A stretch of DNA of 64,000 bases from positions 22,916,345 to 22,980,344 of the forward strand of contig NC_091323.1 of assembly GCF_038502225.1 (NCBI RefSeq). Reading direction: 5' to 3'. Positions within the stretch are counted from its first letter, which is position 1; each line of letters starts with the position of its first letter. The stretch is from Cherax quadricarinatus. Lineage: Eukaryota; Arthropoda; Malacostraca; Decapoda; Parastacidae. A program made the translations under genes and the position numbers. The notes under the pieces are model-generated. The model was not told the origin of the DNA and searched no databases. It saw only the letters and a program-made list of their open reading frames with translations. This document shows positions 1 to 11,162 of this stretch, one piece after another.

Positions 1-900
1 TTTTTTTACATCAAGCAGGTTTCCTCGTATTCCCAGGGCTTTGTACGACGCGTTGCTGTGTCGTACAGTGAAGGGTGACTTGTGGGGTCGTAATTCACAT
101 CAAGACAGAGGAGTCTCCGCGAAATTACAATTTTGGGGAGAATATTACATAAATATAAGAATGAAAGTATAAGGAGTGTAAAATACTTACTGTAACACAT
201 TACTGTGTTACAGTAATGTGTTACACAGTTTCTGTGAGGGGATGTAATGCTGTGTGTGGTTATTACAATGACCTTGTACATTATTATTAGATATGGAAGT
301 ACAAACTATGATAATGAAAAGTACATTTACAATATGCCAAGACTAAGCCCTGAGTAGCTCTAACTCCTTCCCATAATGAAGGGACATGGAACTCATGTTG
401 TACCGCCCCTCGTATTCCATCTCAAGTGAATGGGTGAGGTTGAAGCAGCAGCATCAACGGATTTAGAGCTTCCCCGTGACTCAAATATAACTATATTGTG
501 AAATGTTGAGCACAAGTGACAGGTTGAGGTAGAACTTGAAACACCTCTACTTTGACCTGGTTTCAAGGACCAACCTCAACTCCGCCTTCCTAAACCTAGT
601 CTCTCACTACCAGCGATAAAACGTACAAATTTCCTTTCTTTTACACAGGGTTTTACAAGGTTAGGTTTAGTATTTCTAACTTTTATTTACAAGCCAAGAG
701 CTGTTATCTACATTAGCTCATTGAGAATCATTTATGTTATGAAACGAATGTGGAAGAGGATAAAGTTGGAGCCGTCTATGGGCCAGCAGTTTCATTTGAT
801 CAGCTGACTATATTTCGTTGATATTATGTACGTTTCCTAATTACATTAATCACCTCACTGCTAGACGGAGCGAGGATGTTGTAGTATAAGTGTTTAGAAG
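1..900. other. unannotated AT-rich DNA
   Basis: I see no gene here. The open frames are short and lack recognisable motifs. The only clear structure is a perfect 15-bp inverted repeat at 191-205 and 211-225 with a 5-base loop. Confidence 0.5.
191..225. repeat. perfect 15-bp hairpin
   Basis: TGTAACACATTACTG is followed after the 5-base loop TGTTA by its exact reverse complement. It could be the core of a foldback element or chance in AT-rich DNA; no protein context explains it. Confidence 0.7.
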
Positions 901-904
901 TAAG

Positions 905-937
905 TTAGAACTTGTAACATATACTTGTAGAAATAAA

Positions 938-1011
<74 letters not shown>

Positions 1012-1122
1012 ATGGTAGTAATAGTAGTAGTAATGGTAGTAGTTGTAATAATGTTAGTAGTAATGATAGTAATATATTGGTAGTAGTAGTGGTGGTGGTA
1101 GTAATAGTAGTAGTAATAGTAA
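905..1122 (+). repeat. SINE 3' tail running into (ATT)n and (TAG)n
   Basis: The stretch ACTTGTAGAAATAAATATT matches the 3' end of the tRNA-derived SINE seen complete at 17727-18049. It is followed by (ATT)n to about 968 and an imperfect TAG/TGG array to about 1122. Only the SINE tail is recognisable; its head is missing. Confidence 0.6.
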
Positions 1123-1352
1123 TCTAACCAGACCTGACTCGACTTATCCTATTCGTAAATCTGCATAAAATGTAAATTAGGTTTCAGCATCTTTGAGAAC
1201 ATCAGGTGTGGCAGCGTTGCCGGGTTGTGGCAGGTAGAGTGCTGCTGGCGTTAGGTAGTAACAGCCTCGATGATCAAGCAGTCAGGAGGGAAAGCATTCT
1301 TACTACGTATATAATACCTGTAAAAAATGAAGTAAAGCACTCGTGTATAGAA

Positions 1353-2130
1353 AAACTCGAAATAGAAAAAACTCGAAAAAGAAGAAAAAATCGAAATAGA
1401 AGAAAAAATCGAAATAGAAGAAAAAATCGAAATAGAAGAAAAACTCGAAATAGAAGAAAAAACTCGAAATAGAAGAAAAAACTCGAAATAGAAGAAAAAA
1501 CTCGAAATAGAAAAAACTCGAAATAGAAGAAAAAACTCGAAATAGAAGAAAAAACTCGAAATAGAAGAAAAAACTCGAAATAGAAAAAACTCGAAATAGA
1601 AGAAAAAACTCGAAATAGAAGAAAAAACTCGAAATAGAAGAAAAAACTCGAAATAGAAAAAACTCGAAATAGAAGAAAAAACTCGAAATAGAAGAAAAAA
1701 CTCGAAATAGAAAAAACTCGAAATAGAAGAAAAAACTCGAAATAGAAGAAAAAACTCGAAATAGAAGAAAAAACTCGAAATAGAAGAAAAAACTCGAAAT
1801 AGAAAAAACTCGAAATAGAAGAAAAAACTCGAAATAGAAGAAAAAACTCGAAATAGAAGAAAAACTCGAAATAGAAGAAAAAACTCGAAATAGAAGAAAA
1901 ATCGAAATAGAAGAAAAAAATCGAAATAGAAGAAAAAAATCGAAATAGAAGAAAAAATCGAAATAGAAGAAAAAATCTAAATAGGAGAAAAAGTAGAAAT
2001 AGAAGAAAAAATCGAAATAGAAGAAAAAATCTAAATAGGAGAAAAAGTAGAAATAGAAGAAAAAATCGAAACAGAAGAAAAAATCGAAATAAAAGAAAAA
2101 TCGAAATATAAGAAAAAATCTAAATAAAGC
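1353..2130. repeat. A-rich minisatellite, CTCGAAATAGAAGAAAAAA unit
   Basis: Tandem copies of a unit of about 19 bp alternate with a shorter unit lacking an internal GAA. Towards 1900-2130 the unit degenerates to TCGAAATAGAAGAAAAAA and related forms. The minus strand reads as a 328-codon Phe/Tyr-rich frame, which I treat as a by-product of the repeat. Confidence 0.9.
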
Positions 2131-2329
2131 ACTTGCATACAATAAAGTACGACAAATACTGCACTGAAAACCTTGAGATAAACCCAGCTCTGGATCCCAG
2201 TAAACCAAGAGGGGGAGAAAATGATCCCAGTACTGAGTACATTCGAACTGTACAAACAAACCATCAGATATGTAGACGCCAGCAGACAATCAGAAAGTCT
2301 CAGTAGCCGGGAATTCAGGTGCAGGGGAG

Positions 2330-2715
2330 CGAGGTCCGGGGTCAGGGGTCAGCGAGGGGAGGGCGAGTGAGGGGAAAGGGGAGGGTGGAGAGGGGGAAAG
2401 GCATTGGGAGGGGAGTAGGAGGAAGGAAATTGGAGGAGGAATGGGAGTTGGGGGAGGTACGTTGGTAGGGGAGGGGAGGGGAAGATGTGAGAGGTAAGGG
2501 GAAAGAGGAGCAAGAAGAAAGGGTGAGATGTAAAGAAGGTGAGAGGAAGAGGCGGGGGAGTGTGGAGATGAATGGAGTAAACAGAAGGGGGAAAAAGGAT
2601 AGAAAGAATGAAGTGGATAGGACGAAGAGAATAGAGAATGGGTGAGGAAGGGATGGGTACGAAGGAGGGGAGAGAAGTGAAGAAGTAGAAAGAAGAGAGA
2701 GAGAGAGAAGTCACT
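2330..2715. repeat. polypurine tract (GGGGA-rich)
   Basis: Almost pure purine on the plus strand for about 385 bases without a strict period. Long homopurine stretches of this type can form triplex DNA. The minus-strand Pro/Ser-rich frames over it are compositional. Confidence 0.8.
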
Positions 2716-2754
2716 ACGGTAGGGGAGACAGAGGAAGGGAAGACTGCGCGACCA

Positions 2755-3312
2755 CAGGCAGGGAGGTGTTGGCAGGGAGGTGTGAACAGGGAAGTGTGGG
2801 CAGGGAGGTGTTGGCAGGGAAGTGTGGGCAGGGAGGTGTGAACAGGGAGGTGTGGGCAGGGAGGTGTGGGCAGGGAGGTGTTGGCAGGGAGGCGTGAACA
2901 GGGAAGTGTGGGCAGGGAGGTGTTGGCAGGGAGGTGTGAACAGGGAGGTGTGAACAGGGAGGTGTGGGCAGGGAGGTGTTGGCAGGGAGGTGTGGGCAGG
3001 GAGGTGTTGGCAGGGAGGTGTGGGCAGGGAGGTGTTGGCAGGGAGGTGTGGGCAGGGAGGTATGAACAGGGAGGTGTTGGCAGGGAGGTGTGAACAGGAA
3101 AGTGTGAACAGGGAAGTGTGGGCAGGAAAGTGTGGGCAGGGAGGTGTTGGCAGGGAGGTGTGAGCAGAGTGTTGGCAGGGAGGTGTGAGCAGGGAAGTGT
3201 GGGCAGGGAGATGTGAGCAGGGGAAGTGTGGGCAGGGAGGTGTTGGAAGGGAGGTGTGGGCAGGAGAAGTGTGGGTAGGGGAGGTGTGGGCAGGGAAGGT
3301 GTGGGTGTCGGG
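2755..3312. repeat. 14-bp minisatellite, GTGTGGGCAGGGAG
   Basis: About 40 tandem copies of a 14-bp unit. Variants have GTGTTGGCAGGGAG or GTGTGAACAGGGAG. The same unit resumes at 3588-3776 after about 275 bases of unrelated sequence, so one array was probably split or duplicated. Confidence 0.93.
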
Positions 3313-3587
3313 TGGGTGTTCCGGAGATATTAGACGGATGAAGAAGTACACACCAGGTCGGTTGGTAACATTGAGAGAGCCTTGAGGGGAGAAGCCCAGG
3401 TCTACCTGTCAGTCTATGCCTATCGTCCAAGTGAGAAGGATGCCTACGGGCAAGCGCTCACATGCCCGGGGCTCGTGACGTCACAGCTAGCCACGGAGCC
3501 TAGCTAGACAGGGAGCCTAACTATAACATAGCTGGTACTATCTACATATACTACCCAAGTAATACAAGTAATCAGTGACACACTACT

Positions 3588-3776
3588 GACATGGGCAGGG
3601 GAGGTGTGAGCAGGGAAGTGTGGGCATGGAAGTGTAAGCATGAAAGTGTGGGCAGGGGAGGTGTGGGCGGGGAGGTGTGGGCAGTGAGGTGTGGGCAGGG
3701 AGGTGTGCCCAGGGAAGTGTGGCCAGGGAAGTGTGGGCAGGGAGGTGTGGGCAAGGAGGTGTGGGCAGGGAGGCTG
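3588..3776. repeat. second block of the 14-bp minisatellite
   Basis: About 13 more divergent copies of the unit of the 2755-3312 array, including units with a four-base change to GTGTGCCCAGGGAA. Greater divergence suggests it is homogenised less well than the main block. Confidence 0.9.
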
Positions 3777-3988
3777 GTGTTGATGCCACTATCTGTGGTA
3801 GTCTAGGAACTTATCAACGCGTGTTTATTGGCTGTGCTATAAACTTCAACAGCGGAGGCTGATAGCGCCGCCTGGCTGCCCCAACACGTGCAAACATGTG
3901 TATGCCCTCACACAAACACCAACGCATAAAATAATCATTCAAACACGCCTTTGTAAACGGGTGGTCCAGTGAGTGAAGCGAGCACGCG

Positions 3989-3989
<1 letters not shown>

Positions 3990-4073
<84 letters not shown>

Positions 4074-4130
4074 ACTCATATACAACAGGCCTAGTGTCTA
4101 ATCGACATGTGCCTTGGACAAAATGGTAAC

Positions 4131-4170
<40 letters not shown>

Positions 4171-4206
4171 ATACATACACACATACACACACACACACAC
4201 ACTCAT

Positions 4207-4270
<64 letters not shown>

Positions 4271-4327
4271 ACTCATATACAACAGGCCTAGTGTCTAATC
4301 GACATGTGCCTTGGACAAAATGGTAAC

Positions 4328-4386
<59 letters not shown>

Positions 4387-4427
4387 CCTAGTGTCTAATA
4401 GACATGTGCCTTGAACAAATTGGTAAC

Positions 4428-4464
<37 letters not shown>

Positions 4465-5138
4465 TCAACCAAATAACTGCTGCAGCATATGGGCGCCTAG
4501 CAAACCTCAGAACAGCATTCCGACATCTTAATAAGGAATCGTTCAGGACCCTGTACACCGTATACGTTAGGCCCATATTGGAGTATGCGGCACCAGTTTG
4601 GAACCCACACCTAGCCAAGCACGTAAAGAAACTAGAGAAAGTGCAAAGGTTTGCAACAAGACTAGTCCCAGAGCTAAGAGGTATGTCCTACGAGGAGAGG
4701 TTAAGGGAAATCAACCTGACGACACTGGAGGACAGGAGAGATAGGGGGGACATGATAACGACATACAAAATACTGAGAGGAATTGACAAGGTGGACAAAA
4801 ACAGGATGTTCCAGAGATTGGACACAGTAACAAGGGGACACAGTTGGAAGCTAAAGACACAGATGAATCACAGGGATGTTAGGAAGTATTTCTTCAGCCA
4901 CAGAGTAGTCAGTAAGTGGAATAGTTTGGGAAGCGATGTAGTGGAGGCAGGATCCATACATAGCTTTAAGCAGAGGTACGATAAAGCTCACGGCTCAGGG
5001 AGAGTGACCTAGTAGCGATCAGTGAAGAGGCGGGGCCAGGAGCTCGGACTCGACCCCCGCAACCTCAACTAGGTGAGTACAACTAGGTGAGTACAGGCCT
5101 AATGTCTAATCGACATGTGCCTTGGACAAAATGGTAAC

Positions 5139-5191
<53 letters not shown>

Positions 5192-5240
5192 CCTAGTGTC
5201 TAATCGACATGTGCCTAGGAGAAAATGGTAACTAACAGGA
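3990..5240. repeat. composite (CA)n / GGCCTAGTGTCT block array
   Basis: Long (CA)n runs alternate with a block of about 50-60 bp that contains GGCCTAGTGTCTAATCGACA and ends GGTAACTAAC. Blocks lie at 4071-4133, 4268-4331, 4383-4431, 5092-5140 and 5186-5237. A family B retrotransposon fragment interrupts the array at 4461-5088. A reverse-oriented block beside the family B copy at 49036-49085 shows that the block recurs with this element. Confidence 0.9.
4461..5088 (+). mobile_element. family B non-LTR retrotransposon, 5'-truncated 3' end
   Basis: The translation starts at INQITAAAYGRLANLR and continues through VRPILEYAAPVWNPHL and a long RT C-terminal region (4578-5012, 144 codons) ending KAHGSGRVT. 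The catalytic RT motifs are absent, so this is a dead 5'-truncated copy. A short untranslated end follows, with GAGTACAACTAGGTGAGTAC-type direct repeats. The 5' break lies directly against (CA)14 and the 3' end leads into block plus (CA)n, so the fragment sits inside a CA array. The same protein region recurs at 16744-17205 and 49215-49678. Confidence 0.88.
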
Positions 5241-5389
5241 ATGCATTTACGTCCGAGAAACCGAGCCGTATTTTCTGAGTAGACACGGAGAATTAGGTAA
5301 CGAACAGTTGAAGCTGAACAACATCCAGACGTCGAAGGAGGAATTATCGGAGCTGCCAAGAGAACTGGATATCACTAAAACTACGAGAT

Positions 5390-6130
5390 ATGACAAAATA
5401 ATCTGCCAGAGGAGATCTCGGTTCCCGTTTATCGCTCTTTACTGACGACTTGAAACAATTGATGCAAATAAAACACCCCTGGATGGAGACAAGACTTTAA
5501 GAAGACTTCAACAAGCTGCAGGAATAGTAAACAACGGGCACCCGGAGGTCAAACTTGACAGGTGTGCAAGGTAATGCAAATTAAAATGGGTCAAGGAAGA
5601 CCAGATTAGTGTATAAACTGGAAAGATCTACGTGAAGCAAGGAAAGATAATTATCTGGCAGTAATTATTACATCGAATATGTCGGTGGAGGCTCATTGAC
5701 ACTACATAACGTCATCAACGTATACGAAGCTAAAAATCAGACCTATCTTAAAATACGCCAAACCAGCGTAGATTCTAACACTTGAAAAAGAACCTTCAAA
5801 AGCTAGTGAATTTATGGAGGTTCGTAACTAAGCTGGTTTCACGACTGGTAGTGTTAAATAAACTACGAGAAGAGGCTTAAAGTTACACCTTAAATAATAC
5901 GACACCCTTGGAAGAGAGACCAGGGTAGACGTGATAACAAGGAAAGATCGAAATGCGAAACACATGGGTAAGAAAGTACAAGCAAAAGCTAAGAGAGGAT
6001 GTTAGGAAATATTTCTTAGGTCTCAGGGTGGTAAACAAGCGGAATGAGATTGATGAGGTGGGAAGCAAACTCCATATACAGTTTCAAGTAGAGTTATGAT
6101 AGGATCCAGGAGGCCATGAGGAGGTAGACA
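5390..6130 (+). pseudogene. degenerate non-LTR retrotransposon remnant
   Basis: Scattered blocks resemble family B or related coding sequence on the plus strand: a LQQAAGIVNNG-like piece near 5510, and from about 5990 GAGAGGATGTTAGGAAATAT, the DNA form of the conserved DVRKYF motif, followed by a VVNKRNEI-like piece. Many stops and indels separate them. I infer an old relic and cannot define exact ends. Confidence 0.5.
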
Positions 6131-6485
6131 ACATAGAGAACGAGTGGTTCAACGAAAGATGCAGAGAGAAAAGCAATAAAAGTGTAAGAGCATAGAAAAA
6201 CTACAAAAAAAAAAAAGAAAAGACAAGAAAAATGAGAACTGAACAGAAGAATCAGAAATGAACATACAAGAGTGAAACGAAAAACCGAGCGACAAGTTAA
6301 GAATGATATAACGGAAAAAAAGTGCAATCGAAACTAAAACTGCTTGACACTCACCTCAGAGGAAAGACGACAGTGAGACCAGCCAACGAAACTGCTGGAG
6401 GAGGAGGAGGAGGAGGACTCAGGAGAAACGACAGAGTCCGTGAGAAGTTAAACAAAACGATTTAGAGAGATTTTCTCAGCGGACA
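6130..6485 (+). pseudogene. degenerate non-LTR endonuclease-RT linker remnant
   Basis: The frame reads WFNERCREKSNKSVRA and, further on, VREKLNKTI. Both resemble the basic linker between endonuclease and RT of non-LTR elements. Stops and an A-rich stretch at about 6198-6225 break it. It may be the 5' portion of the relic continuing at 6940-7425. Confidence 0.4.
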
Positions 6486-6487
6486 TA

Positions 6488-6602
6488 CGATGTCCAGGTA
6501 CTGCGCACCATATGTATGGTGTCCAGGTAAAGCACACCATGTGTATGGTGTCCAGGTAAAGCACACCATGTGTATGGTGTCCAGGTACTGCACACCATAC
6601 GT
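6488..6602. repeat. 29-bp minisatellite, four copies
   Basis: Almost four copies of a 29-bp unit built around TATGGTGTCCAGGTAAAGCA. The unit carries CACCAT and ATGGTG in opposite orientation, so adjacent units form short palindromes. It interrupts the retrotransposon relic. Confidence 0.88.
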
Positions 6603-6939
6603 ACAACAGGGAGACAGTTCCTTTTTCTGAGTGAGTTAATTATATCAAGGGCAATAAGACTAGAAAGTGTGACCATGAATTGAGCGAGAGGGAACAGACA
6701 CCGTGGAACCACTTTACGATCAGTATCACTAACATTCATATTAAGTAATGGAATAGAGAGTAAAATCAGGAGAGTGGCTGACTGAGCACGTGCAGAGAAG
6801 TGTTTCCAGAAACAAGTCGATTCCTATAAAAGTAAGTCGTTTTATTACCAAAGTTGTTCTTGATTACGAAAGTAAGTTTTTTCTTACATACGTTTCTTGC
6901 AAAAAGGTTTTCTTACACAAGTACTGGAGCTCTACGACA

Positions 6940-7425
6940 AAGTAAGAGAAGTGATGTAGGAGAGTGAAAGAGAGGGGGGGTGACTGGATATTCTTGGCCT
7001 GCAAGAAGGCATTTGATACTGTTCCTCACAAAACTGGTACAGAAGCTAAGGAGCAGGCAGGAATAACAGGGAAAGAGCTACAATGTATCGAAGGTAACAT
7101 GATAACATAGGTATATGTTCAGAGGACGTCATAGAATGAACAGGGACAGACTGCTCGACAGATGGAGAACGGGTAATAGAGGCCACAGTTGGAAGTTAAA
7201 AACACAAATGGGCCAAACGGATGTCAGGAAGTATTTCTTCAGCCTCGGAAAGTCAAGAAGTGGAACGACCTGGACGAAGTAGTAGCGTGGGCAAGCTCCG
7301 TGCATAGATTTAAGAATAGGTATGACAGGGGCCCATGAGGCTGTGAGCAAATCCGGCAAGAGGGGAGCAGGCATTGCCAGGAACTAGGACTCAGCCCTGC
7401 AACCACAAATAAATGAGAGCGCGAG
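6940..7425 (+). pseudogene. family B-like retrotransposon relic with internal deletion
   Basis: The plus strand reads DWIFLACKKAFDTVPHK, RT motif A with the expected Asp, then GITGKELQCI. It then jumps to the C-terminal region (NTNGPNGCQEVFLQP-like frames over the DVRKYFF-type segment near 7215-7240) and the characteristic 3' end. Almost the whole RT between motif A and the C-terminal domain is missing. The 3' end leads straight into the (CA)n at 7432-7494. Confidence 0.6.

Positions 7426-7494
<69 letters not shown>
7426..7494. repeat. (GC)n(CA)n microsatellite at a family B 3' end
   Basis: A short GCGCGC run passes into about 30 CA units directly after the retrotransposon 3' end. This arrangement recurs at the other family B 3' ends. 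Confidence 0.9.
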
Positions 7495-7497
<3 letters not shown>

Positions 7498-7716
7498 TAA
7501 GTGCTGCCTTGTTCTACATTTCCCTGACAGATTAATAGTTCTCTGTGTTACTCATCAGGATACCCCGTCCCTCACTCCTCTCCTTCCTTCCCTCCGTCCT
7601 TCTTCCCTCTCTCCCTCCCTCCCACCTTCCGTCCCTCGCCATTAATCTTACTCCTGGATCCCACTCTTGGCCATTATTAAACACCCGCTCACCGGGGAAA
7701 CGTGGGTACTTGCGTG

Positions 7717-7718
<2 letters not shown>

Positions 7719-7778
<60 letters not shown>

Positions 7779-7790
7779 TCTCTTTCTCTC
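7719..7790. repeat. (TC)n microsatellite
   Basis: About 35 TC dinucleotides with a few interruptions, preceded by pyrimidine-rich DNA from 7560. Confidence 0.95.
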
Positions 7791-7992
7791 GTAAAGATAG
7801 CGAAGAATTAGAGTGCATCGTTCTGTGTGACAGCTTTTAACAAGGATAAATGCTTGTATACGGCAGACGGTCCTCGTCTGAAGTGAGAGAGACGTGTGAG
7901 GGAGAGACGAACTCTGCAAGAGCAGCTGAGAGACACCAGATGAAGGATGGATGGGAGAGGTGGAGGATAGGAAGGTAGGTAGGTGGTAAGAG

Positions 7993-7995
<3 letters not shown>

Positions 7996-8061
<66 letters not shown>
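7996..8061. repeat. (GA)n microsatellite
   Basis: About 33 GA units ending exactly where retrotransposon family D coding sequence begins, so the truncated element abuts the array. Confidence 0.95.
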
Positions 8062-8065
<4 letters not shown>

Positions 8066-9192
8066 CCTTCATGGTAGATCTCTAAGTGTAGTTCTCAATG
8101 TAATGGAATCAGCAAGACATCCTATTGGGGCAAGTGTTCCACAAGGAAGAGTGCTGGGACCATTGTTATGGAATGTCTACTTCAACGACCTCCTTCATCT
8201 CATCCCAGATTCACATGCATATGCAGACGACTGTACAATGACATTCACTTATCCAAGAGAAGAAATGCCAGCTGCTCTAAGCTACATCAATCATTAGCTA
8301 AGAGCTATATCAGCTTGGGGAAATAGATGGCAAGTAACATTTGCACATGAGAAAACGCAAATGATGATCGTCTCTAGGCACCATGATAGTAATGCTGGTG
8401 CAGTAGTAAGGATGAATTGGAGGGTGTTGGCACCTGGAGAAGAAGTTGATATCCTTGGGGTGAAATTTGACTCCAAACTAACCATGAAGAACCATGTTGT
8501 AAATCTTGCAAACAAGGCAGCCAGGAAGCTTACAGCACTTCGCCGTATCTCGTATCTGCTTGACAGTAGGGGTTGCAAGATTCTGTACGAGGCACAAGTA
8601 CGCTCACACCTAGAGTATGCTCCACTTTCTTGGTTTGTCTGCCCCCCGTCTCATCTACGACTGCTTGACAGAGTAGAGAACAGAGCAAGTCGTCTCATCT
8701 CTCGCCTGGACCCATCCTGGATAGATCTGTCATTTCAGCAGAGCCTTCAACACAGGAGGGATGTGGGTGGCCTTACTGTTATGTACAAGGCCAATATTGT
8801 CAAAGTACCACACTTGCATCCACTTCGAGGACAGCGTGAAACAAGCTTTTATGCCACAAGACGGGGAGAAAGCAGCAACTTCACTCTGGCTGTACCCTTC
8901 TCCAGAACATCACTCCATCTGAGATCATATATACCCAAGATGACTCGAGTATGGAACACATTCGTACAGCATAATGATGTCAACAAGATAAAGTCAGTTG
9001 ATCAAATGAAAATGCTGGCCCACAGATGGCTCCAATTTCATCCTGTTCCCTACTTGTATGTCTCATAACAATAAAAATGCTTTCAAATGAGCTGATGTAG
9101 GTAACAGCTCTTAGCTTGCCAATAAAGTTAGGAATCCTTAACCTGTAAATAGCTTGTCAATAAAGCTATTGATCCTTAACCTTGTCAAACCC

Positions 9193-9223
<31 letters not shown>
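8062..9223 (+). mobile_element. family D non-LTR retrotransposon, 3' half with poly-A tail
   Basis: A frame opens at the (GA)n boundary with VPQGRVLGPLLWNVYFNDLL, followed by AYADDCT, which holds the two catalytic Asp residues of the RT palm (8219-8230). One in-frame TAG at 8295-8297 interrupts an otherwise continuous frame that goes on as LRAISAWGNRWQVTFAHEKT and then the 235-codon segment to 9068. The C-terminal part contains VRSHLEYAPLSWFVCPPS and ends HPVPYLYVS. The 3' UTR of about 130 bases holds AATAAA-type signals near 9070, 9120 and 9160 and ends in 26 A. The endonuclease and front of the RT are missing. It belongs to the Jockey/CR1-like group in the broad sense; the clade is uncertain. 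Confidence 0.85.
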
Positions 9224-9227
<4 letters not shown>

Positions 9228-9496
9228 GAGATCCCGTAGCACACTCAACTCGCACATTGAGTTCCGGGGAGCGATCCCCCGGTACGACTGGAAAACATTA
9301 GGACGTTTTTCCATAAGACACCTGCTGTCCCTGTTCACCCATCAGTAAAATGGGTACCTGGGTGTTAGTCGACTGGTGTGGGTCGCATCCTTGGACAAAA
9401 TTTGCCCTAAATGTTTTGCATCTGCATAATAAGCGGCTTTCTATATAATAGTATCTCAATGAAGTCAGCTAGGCTTGTATATCTTGTGTTTATAGA
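9228..9496 (+). mobile_element. tRNA-derived SINE, type A tail
   Basis: Head, central domain and tail align by eye with the complete copy at 17727-18049. The central domain contains AAATGGGTACCTGGGTGTTA and CGACTGGTGTGGGTCGCATC. The B-box-like region reads GAGCGATCCCC, so the promoter is weakened. The tail with TCAGCTAGGCTTGTATATCT is present but lacks the terminal (ATT)n, and a family C fragment follows at once. Confidence 0.75.
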
Positions 9497-10215
9497 AACA
9501 AAATTATTGAGAGAGAAGGCAGTCTGTTGCATAAAGTCATGCAGAAGAAACACAAGTTACAAATATATGTCCATATGTACTCCTTTTGTTCTTCAACTCT
9601 ATATATCCTTGGTTAGGCCTCATCTAGATTATGCTGCACAGCTTTGGTCACCGTATTACAGAATGTATATAAATGCTCTGGAAAACGTACAAAGGAGGAT
9701 GACAAAGTTGATCTCGTGTATCATAAATCTTTCCTATGAGGATAGACCGAGAGCCCTGAATTTGCACTCTCTAGAAAGGCGTAGAGTTAGGGCGAATATG
9801 ATTGAGGTGTATAAATGGAAGACAGGAATAAATAAAGGAGATGTAAATAGCGTGCTAAAAATCAATAGCCTAGACAGGACTCGCAGCAATGGCTTTAAGT
9901 TGGAAAAATTCAGATTCAGGAAGGATATAGGAAAGGACTGGTCTGGTAATAGAGTTGTGGATGAGTGGAACAAACTCCCGAGTACAGTTATAGAGGCTAA
10001 AACGTTTTAAAGATAGGTTAGATAAATGCATGAGTGGGTGCGGGTGGGTGCGAGTTGGACCTTTATAGCTTGTGCTACTAGGTCAGATGCCGTGCTCCTT
10101 CCTTAAGTGAATGTGATCTTGACCTGACTAGGTTGGGACATTGGCTTAAGCCGGTAGGAGACCTGGACCTGCCTCGCATGGGCCAGTAGGCCTGCTGCAG
10201 TGTTCCTTCTTTCTT
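9497..10215 (+). mobile_element. family C non-LTR retrotransposon, 3' end
   Basis: The frame (within 9411-10010) reads ISLVRPHLDYAAQLWSPYY, NVQRRMTKLISC, LNLHSLERRRVRANMIEVYK and FRFRKDIGKDWSGNRVVDEW, the post-RT region of a CR1/L2-like element. It stops at AKTF, one base out of register with the 31-kb copy, which continues past AKTLGSLKIG. The 3' UTR of about 200 bases ends TTCCTTCTTTCTTATGTTCT followed by TATG. The RT catalytic core is absent. Confidence 0.82.
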
Positions 10216-10683
10216 ATGTTCTTATGTGTGTGTATCCATATATTCGAGCTCTACCGTCCACAGGATGGATATTAAGGTCCAGGTAGGTGCACGGTCACCT
10301 AATAACCTGGACGGCACAAATCGAAATGTTTCATGCTTTACTAAGGCTCTTTCCCCGAATCAGTTGTCTCGATAAATGACTATTTTCCTTGTTATGTTTT
10401 CATAATCTTAGAAAGTCATGGAATAAGCGTGACCAGAAACTTAAACCAGAAAGCCCAGCTGTCGCATCAGTCCAGTGTAATGAAATACAAAAACAAAAAA
10501 AAAAAAAATACGAGAGACTCAACTGATTCTTTCTTGTCATGTGGGAGAAATGTGAAGCTTCACCTCAGTATTTATAGCTGAGTACAATGGATTGCCTTGA
10601 CGACGGTGAAGCGCGAGTGATGCTCTTCACTGGGATACTATTGCGTTCTTTGGATCCTTCCAGATTTCCTCTCATTCCCACTA
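10216..10683. other. no recognised feature
   Basis: AT-rich DNA with a short poly-A run near 10493-10509. Frames are short and I see no repeat shared with the rest of the window. Confidence 0.4.
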
Positions 10684-10760
10684 TGGGTTTAGTGCTTCTA
10701 CGTGAATGTAATAATAACTATTATTATTCTCATTATTATTATTATTATTATAAGGTAAGC
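10684..10760 (+). repeat. interspersed repeat end, GGGTTTAGTGCTTCT, with ATT tail
   Basis: This is the terminal part of the repeat whose fuller copies lie at 15722, 16492, 17376, 36880 and 56683 on the minus strand. The tail is a short interrupted (ATT)n run. Confidence 0.55.
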
Positions 10761-11160
10761 TACATAAACACACCGAGATTAAAAAAATATACTTTGTGCT
10801 GCCTGGAAATACCTTAAATATTAATGGAAGTGGCAAACTGGACGCGTTAAAATTAATAAACCTGGTCGCTCCTAGTTCCCGAAAACTGTTCCATGAAGCA
10901 GTTTTACCTATCAGAGTAATCTCTCGAAAATCTTTCCTGTGATATCTGTAGAGAGAGAGTCCTGTAGATCGTGGCTGGCGCATTAATAAATCGAATATAA
11001 ATGAAGAACTGCATGTTAGAGTAATGAAATAATCTAGACACTTGGTTTTCTGGTATAAACCTTTGGTAACTGATACCAACTAATTGGTTTAGAAAGACAC
11101 GTGAGGAAATACTACGACATATTTATTCGAAACAGAGGTTGAAAAACAACAGCGGAGAGT
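10761..11160. other. no recognised feature
   Basis: Non-repetitive AT-rich sequence. A short inverted pair around AACCTTTGGTAACTGATACC near 11057 is the only local structure. Confidence 0.35.
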
Positions 11161-11162
11161 GG

